Positions 24,942 to 34,606 are shown, numbered from the stretch's first letter. The stretch is DNA of 64,000 nt from an uncultured Bacteroidales bacterium (GCA_900316845.1 ONEG01000009.1:30661-94660); one strand, 5' to 3'. Translations and numbers: made by a program. Notes: generated by a model not told the origin, from the letters alone.

Positions 24942-24990
24942 TCGCGCTTGCGCGAATAAATGTTCTGTGCTTAAATTTCAAAAGCGAGTG

Positions 24991-25022
24991 CAAAGGTACT
25001 GCTTTTTTCTGACATATGCAAA
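24991..25022 (-). promoter_or_regulatory. Promoter of tRNA-Ser
   Basis: On the minus strand TTTG, exactly 20 bp, then TACCTTTG, the Bacteroidetes housekeeping consensus. The flanking sequence, including CAAAAGCGAG just downstream, is nearly identical to that of the tRNA-Val promoter at 34934. Confidence 0.8.
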
Positions 25023-25041
25023 TTTTTTTGCATTTTTTTAC

Positions 25042-25071
25042 AAAAAAAAAGAAGGTTGTCTCCCGACAACC
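25042..25071 (-). terminator. Intrinsic terminator of the candidate sRNA
   Basis: On the minus strand GGTTGTC-GGGA-GACAACC, a perfect 7-bp stem, is followed by TTC and nine T residues. Confidence 0.85.
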
Positions 25072-25113
25072 CAATCTTTTCATTTAACCTTAAATCTAAT
25101 ACCATGAAAAACA
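25042..25113 (-). ncRNA. Candidate small RNA with own promoter and terminator
   Basis: A consensus promoter (TTTG 25147-25150, 20 bp, TACTTTTG 25119-25126) would start a minus-strand transcript near 25113. It runs about 70 nt and ends in an intrinsic terminator at 25042-25071. No gene lies between. The transcript contains GGTATTAGATTTAAGG. The unit stands between UspA-like and tRNA-Ser and is transcribed in the same direction. I do not recognise a named family with certainty. Confidence 0.55.
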
Positions 25114-25118
25114 CGATG

Positions 25119-25150
25119 CAAAAGTACTGCTTTTTGCCGATATGACCAAA
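25119..25150 (-). promoter_or_regulatory. Promoter of the candidate sRNA
   Basis: TTTG (25147-25150), 20-bp spacer, TACTTTTG (25119-25126) on the minus strand. Nothing coding follows before the terminator. Confidence 0.7.
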
Positions 25151-25241
25151 TATTTTTGCAAAAAAGTGTTAAAAATCTTAGAATTGTAAAATTTAGTTGA
25201 CAAAACGAGGTGTGCCGCAGTGCTTTTGTTTCAAAATGCTG

Positions 25242-25802
25242 CTAATCGCATAGGGAAAACAAATCTTCTCTTGGATTTATCAACATCACAGGTACCAAAG
25301 CCCGTTGAATGGCTTTTCGTTCAGGCGGCCCGAAGAGAATATCGTCCAGCCCATAGTCTCTGCTGGCGGTTAGGATCAGCAAGTCGTGTTGAAAATCCCG
25401 TTGCCGCTCTGCCGCTTCCTGAATAAGTGAGAAGGAGTCCTTGCGGGCTTGAACTATTTCGTACGATATTGGTTCTTCACTTCGTTGCGCCACGGCGTTG
25501 ATATGCGTGACGATGCGGTTGACATTCTGCCGTGCATGCGAACCGTAGTCGTTGGCTTGCAGAAGGATGATATGTGCGCCCGTCTTACGCGCCAGATAGG
25601 TACATATCTCCGCTTTGTAGGTCTCCTCCTCCAGCATCGAAACCGGTACTAACAGCCGCCTGAGAGGTTTGATAGTCATCGTAGGAGTGACAAAGACGTA
25701 CGGCCGCCTCTCCTCGCGACAGGCGTTGAGCTGGCGTTGGATAGCGCGTTTGTTATTCTCGCACTCCACTAAGCGGATATCTTCGTTATTGTCCCAAATC
25801 AT
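25242..25802 (-). CDS. Universal stress protein-like protein
   Basis: 186 aa. Residues about 47-176 fit the UspA fold: Leu-Leu-Val-Pro-Val-Ser at the first strand, Ala-His-Ile-Ile-Leu-Leu-Gln at the second, then Asp-Leu-Leu-Ile-Leu-Thr-Ala-Ser and a closing Val-Pro-Val-Met-Leu-Ile-Asn-Pro. The ATP-binding Gly-x2-Gly-x9-Gly-Ser loop is not clear, so it may be a non-ATP-binding member. The first 45 residues do not match the fold. It follows mltG by 5 bp and closes the mutS-mltG operon. Role unknown, possibly stress response. Confidence 0.75.
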   Translation of the reverse strand: MIWDNNEDIRLVECENNKRAIQRQLNACREERRPYVFVTPTMTIKPLRRLLVPVSMLEEETYKAEICTYLARKTGAHIILLQANDYGSHARQNVNRIVTHINAVAQRSEEPISYEIVQARKDSFSLIQEAAERQRDFQHDLLILTASRDYGLDDILFGPPERKAIQRALVPVMLINPREDLFSLCD

Positions 25803-25805
25803 GGC

Positions 25806-25850
25806 ATTTATTCATTTATCATTTGGTCGTTTACCATCTGGTCATTGACC
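25806..25850. repeat. Alternating 8/7-bp array at mltG end
   Basis: ATTTATTC, ATTTATC, ATTTGGTC, GTTTACC, ATCTGGTC, ATTGACC; codes the mltG tail and stop. Confidence 0.75.
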
Positions 25851-26911
25851 CAGTGGATGGTATCCAACGTGTGGCGGTACTGGCGCGCTGCGGCGGCGTG
25901 ACTGCTGTAGGTCGAGGAGAAGATATGCGTGTTATTCAGCTCAGGGCTTGCGCACATATATAGGTAATCGGTCTTGGGCGCATTGAGCACAATATCCATC
26001 GTCTCCGGCGCCGGACAACGGATAGGTCCCGGGGGCAGACCGGGGTTCTTATAGGTATTGTAAGGCGAATCGACATTCAGATGGCTGTACAGGATGCGGC
26101 GGAGTTTGAAATCCCCCACTGCATATTTGATGGTCGGACAGGCTTGCAGCGGCATGTTCTTATGCACGCGGTTGAGATACAAGCTGGCGATGAGCGGCAG
26201 TTCCTGCTTGTTATGGCTCTCGCCTTCCACGATTGACGCAACGATACATACTTCTACCGGCGTGAGGCCAATCGAATCCGCTTTTGCGCGGCGGGTGTCG
26301 TTCCAGAAACGATTATATTCCCGGATCATCCGGTCGAAAAGCTGCTCCTCGGTGATATTCCAATAGACCTCGTAGGTGTTGGGGATAAAGAGGCAACGGC
26401 TGGTCTCGCGATTGAAGCCGTACGGCGCAAGGAAAGCATCGTCTTCCAGCAACCTGAGAAGGGTAGTGCTGTCCATCTTCAGGTGCGTAGTCACTTTGCC
26501 CGCGAGTTCCTCACGCGTCCTTACATAATGGTTCCAAGTGATACGCACCGGCGTCTGGCGGCCGTATTTGAAGGTTTCAATCAGTTCGCGGTCACCGATC
26601 TTCGCAGGCAGCACATAGTGGCCCGGTTCCGGGTAACGGAAGAGAAGGATACGCATATGCATCTTCAGATCCGCGTCAGCGCCGATCTCATAATCCTCTT
26701 CGATCATCGTCAGCAACGAGTCAATACTCGTTCCCTCGTTGATGTTATAGGTATGCGGTTCGCCGTCGCGGGAGACGAAGTTACTTACCTTCCAGCGGTA
26801 GTATTGCTCGATGACAAAGGCCATGATCAGGCAGAATACCCATCCTGAGATACCTAAGGTCCAACGGAAGATACGTGCTTTGGTCCAGTTGTTTTTCTTC
26901 ATGTACTTCAT
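25808..26911 (-). CDS. mltG: Endolytic murein transglycosylase
   Basis: 367 aa. One transmembrane helix (about 18-36) anchors a periplasmic LysM-like and YceG/MltG domain. The catalytic Glu is in Ala-Ser-Ile-Val-Glu229-Gly-Glu, the signature of the family. It cuts nascent glycan strands and sets their length. Other motifs seen: Phe-Ile-Pro-Asn-Thr-Tyr-Glu (about 175-181) and Tyr-Asn-Thr-Tyr-Lys-Asn-Pro-Gly-Leu-Pro-Pro-Gly-Pro-Ile. The last 12 residues (Asn-Asp-Gln-Met-Val-Asn-Asp-Gln-Met-Ile-Asn-Glu) are encoded by a 7/8-bp repeat. It follows mutS by one base. Confidence 0.95.
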   Translation of the reverse strand: MKYMKKNNWTKARIFRWTLGISGWVFCLIMAFVIEQYYRWKVSNFVSRDGEPHTYNINEGTSIDSLLTMIEEDYEIGADADLKMHMRILLFRYPEPGHYVLPAKIGDRELIETFKYGRQTPVRITWNHYVRTREELAGKVTTHLKMDSTTLLRLLEDDAFLAPYGFNRETSRCLFIPNTYEVYWNITEEQLFDRMIREYNRFWNDTRRAKADSIGLTPVEVCIVASIVEGESHNKQELPLIASLYLNRVHKNMPLQACPTIKYAVGDFKLRRILYSHLNVDSPYNTYKNPGLPPGPIRCPAPETMDIVLNAPKTDYLYMCASPELNNTHIFSSTYSSHAAAARQYRHTLDTIHWVNDQMVNDQMINE

Positions 26912-26912
26912 A

Positions 26913-29528
26913 TTATTTACCTCCTACCAATCGTTTTATTTCGGATAGTTTATTGAGTGCCTCCAACGGCGTGAGGTTATTGATATCCAGACTCTTGACT
27001 TCATCGCGGATCTGCTCCAGGACGGGGTCGTCGAGTTGGAAGAAACTCAGTTGCATACCTTCCCTCGACTCGCCGATATGCTCAATCGGTTTGGCGATGT
27101 CGCCGTTCTTGGCAGCGCGCTCCAGGTCTGCGAGGATCTGGTTCGCGCGATCGACAATGGATGCCGGCATGCCTGCTAATTTAGCCACGTGAATACCGAA
27201 ACTGTGCTCACTGCCGCCACGTACGAGTTTGCGCAGGAAGATCACTTTGCCGTTCACTTCGCGCACGGAGACGTTATAGTTGCGGATACGGTCGAAGGTC
27301 TTCTCCATCTCGTTCAGCTCGTGGTAATGGGTGGCGAAAAGGGTCTTGGCATGTCCGCGGTTCTCATGGATGTACTCCACAATCGCCCAGGCGATGGAGA
27401 TGCCGTCGTACGTGCTGGTGCCACGGCCCAACTCGTCGAAAAGAACCAGACTCCGCTTGGAGAGGTTGTTTAGAATCGAGGCGGCTTCGTTCATCTCCAC
27501 CATAAAAGTTGATTCGCCGAGGGAGATATTATCCGACGCCCCGACCCGGGTGAATATCTTATCCACGATGCCTATCGATGCGCTGTCGGCGGGTACGAAC
27601 GAACCCATCTGCGCCATGAGAACGATCAATGCCGTCTGTCGCAAGAGTGCCGATTTACCGGCCATGTTCGGTCCCGTGACGATGATGATCTGCTGGCCGT
27701 TATTGTCCAGCAGCACGTCGTTGGCGATGTATTGCTCTCCCGGCGGCAGCTGTTGCTCGATGACGGGGTGGCGTCCCTGACGGATGTCGATGACGAGGCT
27801 GTCGTTGATGTCCGGACACACGTATCGGTTCTCTGCTGCTACCGTTGCAAACGACAGCAGGCAGTCCAACTGCGCCAGCACGTTTGCGTTCAGTTGCATC
27901 TGCGGAATCCACTCGCTGAGCGCTAACATCAGCTCCTGATAGAGCCTGTTCTCGATGATCTGTATCCGCTCCTCGGCAGAGGTGATCTTCTCTTCATACG
28001 ACTTGAGCTCGTCGGTGATATACCGCTCTGCGTTGACGAGTGTCTGCTTGCGGATCCACTCCGCCGGCACTTGCTCTTTATAGGTGTTACGGACCTCCAG
28101 ATAGTAGCCGAAGACGTTGTTATAACCTATCTTCAAACTCGAAATACCCGTTCGCTCTATCTCGCGTTGCTGAATCTGCAGGAGGTAGTTCTTGCCGTCC
28201 GACTGGATGGCGCGTAACTCGTCCAGTTCGGTATCTACGCCCCGGGCGATGATGTTCGGCCGGCCTTGTGCAATAGGCGGATCGGGCACTATCTCCCGCT
28301 CGATGCGGCTTCGCATCTCCGTGCAGGGGTCTAACTCTTCGCCCATAAGCGACAGATAGGGATTGTCCGTAGCGGCTTCACAGACCTCTTTGATCGGTTT
28401 GACTGCCCGTAACGCACGACCGAGTTGTACCATCTCCCGCGGACCGATACGGCCGGTGGATACTTTGCTGACGATGCGCTCCAAGTCGCCTACTTGTCCC
28501 AACGCCTCACGGATCGTCTCGCGTGCCTCGGGGTTCTTGAAGAGGTGCTCGACGACCGTCTGGCGGTTACGTATCAGCTTTACTTCTTTGAGCGGAAAAG
28601 CCATCCATTGATGTAACTTTCTTCCGCCCATCGGAGTGATCGTCCGGTCGATGATATCATATAACGTCCGGCTCTCTGTTGTCTGACCGCCTAACAGTTC
28701 CAGGTTCCGGATCGTGAACTTGTCCAGCCATACGTATTTGTCTTCCTCAATGCGGCTAAGATGCTGTATATGACCTGTCTGCAGGTGTTGCGTCATGTCC
28801 AGATACATGAGTATTCCACCTGCTGCAGTAACGCCGGCCGGCATCTTCTCCAGACCGAATCCCTTGAGCGAACTAACGCCCCAGAGTTTCTGCAAACGCT
28901 CGTGCGCAGTCGATTCCACAAGCATCCAGTCCTCCAATTCAAAGGTGAAGAACTTGGAGCCGAACAGGTTCTCGATATCGTTCTTGCGCCCGCGCAGGTA
29001 CAACACCTCTTTTGGAGCAAAATTCGTCAGCAGTTTGTCGATATAGTCGTTCTCTCCTTGGCCCGCGAGAAACTCTCCGGTGGAGATGTCCAGGAATGCC
29101 ACACCGATGACATGTTTGTCGAAATGCAGACATGCCACCCAGTTGTTCTCCTTCTGCGTGAGGGTGGTGTCCGAGTAGCTCACACCGGGTGTCACTAACT
29201 CCGTCACACCGCGTTTGACCAGTTTCTTCGTCAGTTTGGGATCCTCCAACTGGTCACAGATAGCAACCCGCAGTCCCGCGCGAACGAGTTTCGGAAGGTA
29301 CGTATCCAAGGCATGGAACGGAAAACCGGCCATCTCTAAAACCGACGCAGCGGACGAACCGCCGTTGGAGCGGTGGGTCAGCGTGATATTCAGGATCTTC
29401 GACGCCTTCACGGCATCCTCTGCATATGTCTCATAGAAATCCCCGCAACGGAACAACAGCATCGCGTCCGGATACTGCGTCTTAATGTCGCGGAACTGCT
29501 TCATCATCGGTGTTAACTCTTCTGCCAT
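26913..29528 (-). CDS. mutS: DNA mismatch repair protein MutS
   Basis: 871 aa, full length. Recognises mismatches and loops and recruits MutL. The mismatch-binding Phe-Tyr-Glu is at 31-33 within Gly-Asp-Phe-Tyr-Glu-Thr-Tyr. The ATPase domain has Walker A Gly-Pro-Asn-Met-Ala-Gly-Lys-Ser (about 617-624) and Walker B [10 protein letters not shown], plus Ala-Thr-His-Tyr-His-Glu-Leu. Intact by eye; no repeat insertion. That matters because mismatch repair normally restrains slippage in short tandem repeats, which are abundant here. First gene of the mutS-mltG-UspA unit, one base downstream of the TonB receptor stop. Confidence 0.98.
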   Translation of the reverse strand: MAEELTPMMKQFRDIKTQYPDAMLLFRCGDFYETYAEDAVKASKILNITLTHRSNGGSSAASVLEMAGFPFHALDTYLPKLVRAGLRVAICDQLEDPKLTKKLVKRGVTELVTPGVSYSDTTLTQKENNWVACLHFDKHVIGVAFLDISTGEFLAGQGENDYIDKLLTNFAPKEVLYLRGRKNDIENLFGSKFFTFELEDWMLVESTAHERLQKLWGVSSLKGFGLEKMPAGVTAAGGILMYLDMTQHLQTGHIQHLSRIEEDKYVWLDKFTIRNLELLGGQTTESRTLYDIIDRTITPMGGRKLHQWMAFPLKEVKLIRNRQTVVEHLFKNPEARETIREALGQVGDLERIVSKVSTGRIGPREMVQLGRALRAVKPIKEVCEAATDNPYLSLMGEELDPCTEMRSRIEREIVPDPPIAQGRPNIIARGVDTELDELRAIQSDGKNYLLQIQQREIERTGISSLKIGYNNVFGYYLEVRNTYKEQVPAEWIRKQTLVNAERYITDELKSYEEKITSAEERIQIIENRLYQELMLALSEWIPQMQLNANVLAQLDCLLSFATVAAENRYVCPDINDSLVIDIRQGRHPVIEQQLPPGEQYIANDVLLDNNGQQIIIVTGPNMAGKSALLRQTALIVLMAQMGSFVPADSASIGIVDKIFTRVGASDNISLGESTFMVEMNEAASILNNLSKRSLVLFDELGRGTSTYDGISIAWAIVEYIHENRGHAKTLFATHYHELNEMEKTFDRIRNYNVSVREVNGKVIFLRKLVRGGSEHSFGIHVAKLAGMPASIVDRANQILADLERAAKNGDIAKPIEHIGESREGMQLSFFQLDDPVLEQIRDEVKSLDINNLTPLEALNKLSEIKRLVGGK

Positions 29529-29529
29529 A

Positions 29530-31995
29530 TTATCTCAAATCTACTGTTATTTTCAAATTAAATCGTCTTCCCGTCAGGTAGTTCGGGCTGGCCCATTGTG
29601 CGCCATACGCGTCAGCTACCCAGAAATACGAGTTCACGTTGCGCCATCCCACGAGGTTGAACACCTCAAACTGGATCGCCCATTGTTTGACATGTTTGGC
29701 GCTTGGCGCGCGCATAAACTTGGCGGTCTGCGCATTGAAGGTATAAGTTGCGCCTATGTCGATACGTTTGTAAGTCGGCATTCTGCCCCAAGCCTGGTTA
29801 TTACGCGGCGCGTAGTACGGCTGGCCTTCCGAGAACTGCATCTTCAGGTGAAATTTCAACTGCGGCAATCGCGGGATATAGTCCTGAAAGAGCATCGAGA
29901 AGTTGTACCGTTGCTCCGTGGGGCTCGGAATCCACAGCGTTGAGCCCAACAGCCTTTGACGTGCCACCATCGTGCTGAATGAGATCCAACTGTCTGCGCC
30001 CGGAACCAACTCGCCGTAGAGCTTGAGGTCCAGACCTCCGGCGTAGCCCTGTGAGTCATTGCGACCGGAATACCGTACGCGTACATTATCCACCGTATAA
30101 CTCTCCATCCGGTCGATATATTTGTAATAGCCTTCCGCCGTCAGTTTGAACGGCCGTCCCCACGCGCGGAAATAGTAGTCTCCGCCTAACACCACATGCA
30201 CCGAACGCTGTGCGCGAAGGTCTTTGTTGAGTTGGATACGCGTCACGCCGAGCGCGTCGGTCACGGTGTCGCGCAACTCCTTGTAGAACGGCGCCTGATA
30301 GTACAGACCCGTTGCCAGACGGAAACATAAGTCGCGTTTCCATCCGGGGATCCATTCCACCGAAGCACGCGGAGAGGGAAGTACCTCGTTGTTCCAGCTC
30401 CACCATTGCAACCGGCCGCCGACCGTCAATATCCATTGTCCCGAACGGGTATGCCAGCGATGTTCGTTTTGGATGTATCCTTGTATGCGCGCCGAACGCA
30501 TCGCACTGTCCCCGCGTAAGGCGTAATACAGCTCCATCGACTTGCCGTCATTCGGCAGCGAATAACCCGCCGAGTCGCGCCATTCCCATTCGCTTATATG
30601 ATCCCGAATCAGTTCTGCCTGGCCGCTCACGCCCCATTTCAAGTCGTTATTGCCGCTATGCCAGTTTCCCGAATGAGCCACTGTAATCACACCGGCTTCC
30701 AGGCTGTTGCGCGCGTGTTGATGAAAGAGTCCCGTTCCCAAGGCGTCGGTAATCTCTCCTGCCGGCGCATTCGAAAGCACGTACTCGCCTGTGATATCGA
30801 AATTCTCCCGCTCGTTGGTATAGAACCCGCTTGCGTCAAAGCCTATCTCTACCTCCTCCGACACTTTTCCTTTCGCGCTCAGCGCTGCAAAAGCCGTCAG
30901 GAAGCGGTCTTTCTCTTGGCCCTCATAATAAATGGAGAGGTTCTTCGCGTTTTGTCCGCCGAATGACTCACTCAAACTATCCGGCGTGAAGCGGTAGTCG
31001 TTCTGGCTCACGTTCCCCAGAAACGACATCGTCCACGGCCTCTCGGCTCTTGGCTCTTGACTCTTGGCTCTTAGCTTCCACGTGATATACGTCTGGTAAT
31101 CAATGTACGTCGGCTGATAATTGCCGCTCGTCGCCAGGCCGCCTAACATATATTTGCTGGTCTTGTAACGCAGTCCGTGCATCTGGCTGTACGTGCTGTC
31201 GCCGTGGCCCACATATAGTTGTGCGCCCAAGAGACTTGCGCTGATACTCGCCTCAAATGCCTGCGGGCGTTTATACGTGATATCCAGTACCGACGACATC
31301 TTATCGCCGTATTGCGCTCCGTAACCGCCGGCAGAGAAATGTACGTTCTCCACCATTTCCGGATTGACAAAACTCAATCCTTCCTGTTGACCGCTGCGGA
31401 TCAGCAACGGACGGTGGATCTCGATACCGTTGACATAAACGGAGTTCTCGTCAAACGAACCGCCGCGGACGTTATACTGGCTGCTCAACTCATTTGTCTG
31501 GCTCACACCCGCAAAAGTGATCAGCAGACTCTCTATCGAACCGCCCGTAGCGTCCGGCATGACGCGCGTCGTGGAAGCGTCGATGCGGTCCATCGTGCCC
31601 TGCGTATGTTTGATGCCGCGCACCTCTATCTCCGTCAGCATCTGTTCGTCCGTCAGCATCTGCACATTCACATTCAACACCTCTTTGAGGTCGATGATGC
31701 GTTGCTGCACAGTAGTATAACCGATCATCGAGAAGGACAACACCACCGTGTCCGTTTCCTCCAGAATCAATTCATAATAACCGTTTTTGTTGGTAGCCGT
31801 TCCGCCTATGAGTTCCGTTGTACTTTGTACATTGTCCCCTTGTACATTTTTAGTGGCCGCCACATTTGCCAGTTCGATTCCCACATTGTCCTGATCTACC
31901 ACGTACCCATATACGCGTGCCGCGCGCGCGTACAAAGAAAACGTGCTCAAAAAGAGCAACACCCACAAATGTACTATTTTTAAGAATCTAAGCAC
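29530..31995 (-). CDS. TonB-dependent receptor
   Basis: 821 aa outer-membrane receptor. Signal peptide (about 1-25), a carboxypeptidase-regulatory-like domain (about 26-115) with Gly-Tyr-Val-Val-Asp, then a plug domain (about 125-240; [11 protein letters not shown], Gly-Gly-Tyr-Gly-Ala-Gln-Tyr-Gly) and a beta barrel ending in an aromatic-rich C-terminus ([10 protein letters not shown]). The substrate is unknown; no SusD partner is adjacent. Two heptamer arrays lie in the frame (31818-31846 and 31044-31078), both in loops. It ends one base before mutS. Confidence 0.93.
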   Translation of the reverse strand: MLRFLKIVHLWVLLFLSTFSLYARAARVYGYVVDQDNVGIELANVAATKNVQGDNVQSTTELIGGTATNKNGYYELILEETDTVVLSFSMIGYTTVQQRIIDLKEVLNVNVQMLTDEQMLTEIEVRGIKHTQGTMDRIDASTTRVMPDATGGSIESLLITFAGVSQTNELSSQYNVRGGSFDENSVYVNGIEIHRPLLIRSGQQEGLSFVNPEMVENVHFSAGGYGAQYGDKMSSVLDITYKRPQAFEASISASLLGAQLYVGHGDSTYSQMHGLRYKTSKYMLGGLATSGNYQPTYIDYQTYITWKLRAKSQEPRAERPWTMSFLGNVSQNDYRFTPDSLSESFGGQNAKNLSIYYEGQEKDRFLTAFAALSAKGKVSEEVEIGFDASGFYTNERENFDITGEYVLSNAPAGEITDALGTGLFHQHARNSLEAGVITVAHSGNWHSGNNDLKWGVSGQAELIRDHISEWEWRDSAGYSLPNDGKSMELYYALRGDSAMRSARIQGYIQNEHRWHTRSGQWILTVGGRLQWWSWNNEVLPSPRASVEWIPGWKRDLCFRLATGLYYQAPFYKELRDTVTDALGVTRIQLNKDLRAQRSVHVVLGGDYYFRAWGRPFKLTAEGYYKYIDRMESYTVDNVRVRYSGRNDSQGYAGGLDLKLYGELVPGADSWISFSTMVARQRLLGSTLWIPSPTEQRYNFSMLFQDYIPRLPQLKFHLKMQFSEGQPYYAPRNNQAWGRMPTYKRIDIGATYTFNAQTAKFMRAPSAKHVKQWAIQFEVFNLVGWRNVNSYFWVADAYGAQWASPNYLTGRRFNLKITVDLR
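31044..31078. repeat. Heptamer array in TonB receptor
   Basis: CGGCTCT, TGGCTCT, TGACTCT, TGGCTCT, TAGCTTC. Confidence 0.85.
31818..31846. repeat. Heptamer array in TonB receptor N-domain
   Basis: TTGTACT, TTGTACA, TTGTCCC, C, TTGTACA; similar words occur in cstA at 33090. Confidence 0.75.
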
Positions 31996-32090
31996 GGTTC
32001 TATATCAATTCAAAATCGTTTCAAATGGCAGACCTTGCGCTGACGTTGCGCTGAGGCTACGCTGACCTTGGAAATGTACTATTTTTAAGA
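31967..32090. repeat. 19-bp direct repeat pair, 105 bp apart
   Basis: AAATGTACTATTTTTAAGA at 31967-31985 (start of the TonB receptor) and again at 32072-32090. Between them is an 11-mer array CTTGCGCTGAC, GTTGCGCTGAG, GCTACGCTGAC (32034-32066). Confidence 0.9.
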
Positions 32091-32105
32091 TTTTGTGCAT
32101 TTAGT

Positions 32106-32172
32106 CTTTACTCTTTATTCTTTCAGCGAAGCGGTCTTTGTTCTTTACTCTTTATTCTTTCAGCGAAGCGGT
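32106..32172. repeat. Composite 30-bp repeat, two exact copies
   Basis: CTTTACT, CTTTATT, then the 16-mer CTTTCAGCGAAGCGGT; copies at 32106-32135 and 32143-32172, joined by CTTTGTT. The second copy forms the end of engB. Confidence 0.95.
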
Positions 32173-32799
32173 CAAACTTTCTATGTATGCGGTTAACTCG
32201 TCTCCTCCTAATTTGGTCTCAGATGAAGTCACAAAAATCGGCGGCAGCTCTTCCCATTCCTCCAATAATCGTTTCTTATACGCTTCTATGTTTTCCTCCA
32301 ACCGCACTCTTCCTAACTTGTCGCCTTTCGTAAAGACAATCGCAAACGGCACACCGTTCTCGCCCAGCCATGCCATAAACTCCAGGTCAATCTTCTGCGC
32401 CTCGTGCCGGCAGTCAATCAGCACAAACAGGCACACCAACTGCTCCCGCAGCAGGCAGTAACGCTCGATCATCCGTTTCAGCGCCTCCCTTTGTTTCTGT
32501 CCCGCTTGCGCGTATCCGTATCCCGGCAGATCGACTAAATGCCCGGAGCGTCCTCCCGTTGAAGCGGGAGGAGCGGCCTCCGCCGAGGAGGGACCGAATT
32601 CTATCTTAAAATGGTTGATCAGCAAGGTCTTTCCCGGCTTCTGACTTGTCTTCGCCAACTTCGGGTTATGGCAAAGCATATTGATCAGGCTCGATTTGCC
32701 CACATTGCTTCGCCCGATAAACGCATACTCCGGCAACCCGCTCTGCGGGCAATCCTTCACGTCCTGACTCGAGATAATATATTTCGCGTTGGTAATCAT
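32152..32799 (-). CDS. engB: Ribosome-biogenesis GTPase EngB/YsxC
   Basis: 215 aa. G1 Gly-Arg-Ser-Asn-Val-Gly-Lys-Ser-Ser (29-37), G2 region Gln-Lys-Pro-Gly-Lys-Thr, G3 Asp-Leu-Pro-Gly-Tyr-Gly (90-95) and G4 Thr-Lys-Gly-Asp-Lys are all present. It aids large-subunit assembly and is usually essential. Residues about 71-86 ([16 protein letters not shown]) are an insertion between G2 and G3, coded by a GC-rich palindrome-containing element at 32545-32592. The last codons and stop come from a composite repeat (32106-32172). Confidence 0.94.
   Translation of the reverse strand: MITNAKYIISSQDVKDCPQSGLPEYAFIGRSNVGKSSLINMLCHNPKLAKTSQKPGKTLLINHFKIEFGPSSAEAAPPASTGGRSGHLVDLPGYGYAQAGQKQREALKRMIERYCLLREQLVCLFVLIDCRHEAQKIDLEFMAWLGENGVPFAIVFTKGDKLGRVRLEENIEAYKKRLLEEWEELPPIFVTSSETKLGGDELTAYIESLTASLKE
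32545..32592. repeat. GC-rich palindromic insertion in engB
   Basis: CCTCCCG (32552-32558) pairs with CGGGAGG (32565-32571). Similar CT/GA palindromes occur at 32848-32861 and 46379-46392. Confidence 0.6.
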
Positions 32800-32847
32800 A
32801 GTTCACTCTGTGCATTTCTCGCGCATCATTGCGCGAGCCGCTCCCTC

Positions 32848-32907
32848 CCTCTCGGGAGAGGTCTTTCAACTTCTTTCAACTATCAACTATCAACATTCAA
32901 CTCTTTT
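32848..32907. repeat. Palindrome plus heptamers at cstA end
   Basis: CCTCTCGGGAGAGG (32848-32861) followed by CTTTCAA twice, CTATCAA twice, CATTCAA, CTCTTTT. Contains the cstA stop codon. Confidence 0.8.
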
Positions 32908-34431
32908 CACCTTCTTCGCCCAATTGATGAACCCAAACAGGCAACCGATTGTCACTAAACCGGCGATAACATATCCCAGCCAGCGCACCTCAGGTGCAAT
33001 ATGCAGACCCTCCGGAGCTATCAGTATATAACTGCTGCACACCATCGTCATAAACAACGCCGGAATCATCGCTACCAGATACCCGTAACGGTACTTGGTA
33101 CCTTGTACTTGGTCACTTTGTCCCTTCTTATACAGCCAACACGTTCCCGCCCACAGCGTGAAAACCGCTAAGGTCTGGTTCGTCCATGCGAAATAGCGCC
33201 AGACGACATTGAAATCCACAAACACCATGCCGAAGACGCAGAGGAACAGCGGCACGGCGATTATCAGACGCTTCGGTATCGGACGCTGGTCCCATTTCAG
33301 AAAGTCCGCTACGATCAGTCGTGCACTACGGAGCGCCGTGTCGCCGCTCGTGATAGGCGCGGCGATGACGCCCACGATCGCTAAAATGCCACCTACCGTA
33401 CCCAACCAGCTGCGGCTCACTTTGTCAATCACCAGCGCCGCAATATTCTCACCCGGGTGTTGCGCTGCAAACGCCTGCAGACCGTCAATGCCGTACAAAC
33501 CCTTCTCCGGATCCGCAAAGAAAGTACCCGCTGCGGCGGCCCAGATCAATGCCAAGATACCTTCCGCTACCATTGCGCCGTAGAAGATCCAACGCCCCTG
33601 ACGCTCGTTCGTCACGCACCGCGCCATGATAGGACTCTGTGTCCCGTGAAAACCAGAAATAGCACCGCAAGCGATACTCACGAACATCATCGGAAAGAGC
33701 GGCAAACCGTTCGTCTGCCTGTTCTGCAAACCGTCAAACACTTCCGGCATCTCGCTACTATGCCATCCTAACATCACAACCATGATGCCTAAGCCCATGA
33801 ACAGAAGGATGCCGCCGAAAATAGGGTAGAAACGGCCGATGAGTTTATCCACAGGAAGTACCGTAGCCAAGGCATAGTATCCGAAGATAATCAATACCCA
33901 AACGATAGGAATCATCCGTCCCTGAAAATCCATGGTGTCCAAGCCTGCCAGGCCTTGTAACAATGTAGCCGGACCGCTCAAAAACGTCGTCGTCAGCAGA
34001 ATCAACAGAACCAAGGTCAGAATACGGATGAACATCTTCAGTCCGGCTCCTTTACCCAACTCGTCGCCGATGATATCCGGCAGAGACGCTCCGCCCTTGC
34101 GGATGGACAACATTCCGCTCAGGTAATCGTGAACGCCACCGGCAAAGATCGTTCCGAACACAATCCATAGAAACGCCGCCGGACCATAGAAGATACCCAT
34201 AATAGCGCCGAAGATAGGTCCCAGACCCGCGATATTCAGAAACTGAACCAGGAAAATTCGCCACGGGGCCATCGGCACAAAATCCACACCATCCGTCTTC
34301 GTCAGCGCAGGAGTCTTGCGCTCGGGCTCGATGCCAAAAATCTTCTCCACCAAGGTTCCGTACGTAAAGAACCCTACCACCAATAAAATCAATGCAACAA
34401 TAAAAGTAATCATACCAAGCCTAATTTTCAA
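32890..34431 (-). CDS. cstA: Carbon starvation protein CstA family transporter
   Basis: 513 aa with about twelve hydrophobic helices. CstA proteins move pyruvate or peptides across the inner membrane. Characteristic motifs: Gly-Pro-Ile-Phe-Gly-Ala-Ile (about 72), Gly-Gly-Val-His-Asp-Tyr (about 98-103) and Thr-Gln-Ser-Pro-Ile-Met-Ala-Arg-Cys. Shorter than the about 700-aa enterobacterial protein, but like other short CstA proteins of the phylum. Heptamers at 33090-33124 encode Gly-Gln-Ser-Asp-Gln-Val-Gln-Gly-Thr-Lys in a loop, and its stop lies in the repeat at 32863-32907. Promoter at 34440-34471. Confidence 0.93.
   Translation of the reverse strand: MKIRLGMITFIVALILLVVGFFTYGTLVEKIFGIEPERKTPALTKTDGVDFVPMAPWRIFLVQFLNIAGLGPIFGAIMGIFYGPAAFLWIVFGTIFAGGVHDYLSGMLSIRKGGASLPDIIGDELGKGAGLKMFIRILTLVLLILLTTTFLSGPATLLQGLAGLDTMDFQGRMIPIVWVLIIFGYYALATVLPVDKLIGRFYPIFGGILLFMGLGIMVVMLGWHSSEMPEVFDGLQNRQTNGLPLFPMMFVSIACGAISGFHGTQSPIMARCVTNERQGRWIFYGAMVAEGILALIWAAAAGTFFADPEKGLYGIDGLQAFAAQHPGENIAALVIDKVSRSWLGTVGGILAIVGVIAAPITSGDTALRSARLIVADFLKWDQRPIPKRLIIAVPLFLCVFGMVFVDFNVVWRYFAWTNQTLAVFTLWAGTCWLYKKGQSDQVQGTKYRYGYLVAMIPALFMTMVCSSYILIAPEGLHIAPEVRWLGYVIAGLVTIGCLFGFINWAKKVKRVEC
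33090..33124. repeat. Heptamer array in cstA
   Basis: GGTACTT, GGTACCT, TGTACTT, GGTCACT, TTGTCCC. Confidence 0.8.
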
Positions 34432-34439
34432 TTAGCCTA

Positions 34440-34471
34440 CAAAGGTACTACAAAAATTGCACATACGCAAA
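34440..34471 (-). promoter_or_regulatory. Promoter of cstA
   Basis: Minus strand TTTG (34468-34471), 20 bp, TACCTTTG (34440-34447), ending 9 bp before the start codon, so the leader is very short. Confidence 0.75.
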
Positions 34472-34474
34472 TAA

Positions 34475-34606
34475 AAATGTATTTTTCCGCAAAAAATAGA
34501 ATTTATTCTATTATTGGCTATACCTATACGGGCTTGGATGCTTGCATACGAAGAACGTATAGGTATAGACGATAGAGGGCAAAGCCCTTTGCGGAAAAAT
34601 ACATTT
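34475..34606. other. 132-bp multibranch inverted-repeat element
   Basis: A perfect 19-bp inverted repeat (AAATGTATTTTTCCGCAAA at 34475-34493, its complement at 34588-34606) closes three further hairpins: TAGAAT/ATTCTA (34497-34510), a perfect 13-bp stem CTATACCTATACG/CGTATAGGTATAG (34518-34530 with 34556-34568) and AGGGC-AAA-GCCCT (34576-34588). The whole can fold as a four-way junction on either strand. It could be a structured RNA or a miniature transposon-like element; I see no clear target-site duplication. A promoter-like sequence points into it from 34670-34701. Confidence 0.7.

Noticed and set aside
25101-25145. Plus-strand 13-codon leader peptide starting Met-Lys-Asn-Thr
   Set aside because: The better explanation is a minus-strand sRNA with a consensus promoter and terminator covering the same bases.
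31967-32090. Insertion sequence bounded by the 19-bp repeats
   Set aside because: Only 105 bp apart, no terminal inverted repeats and no transposase.
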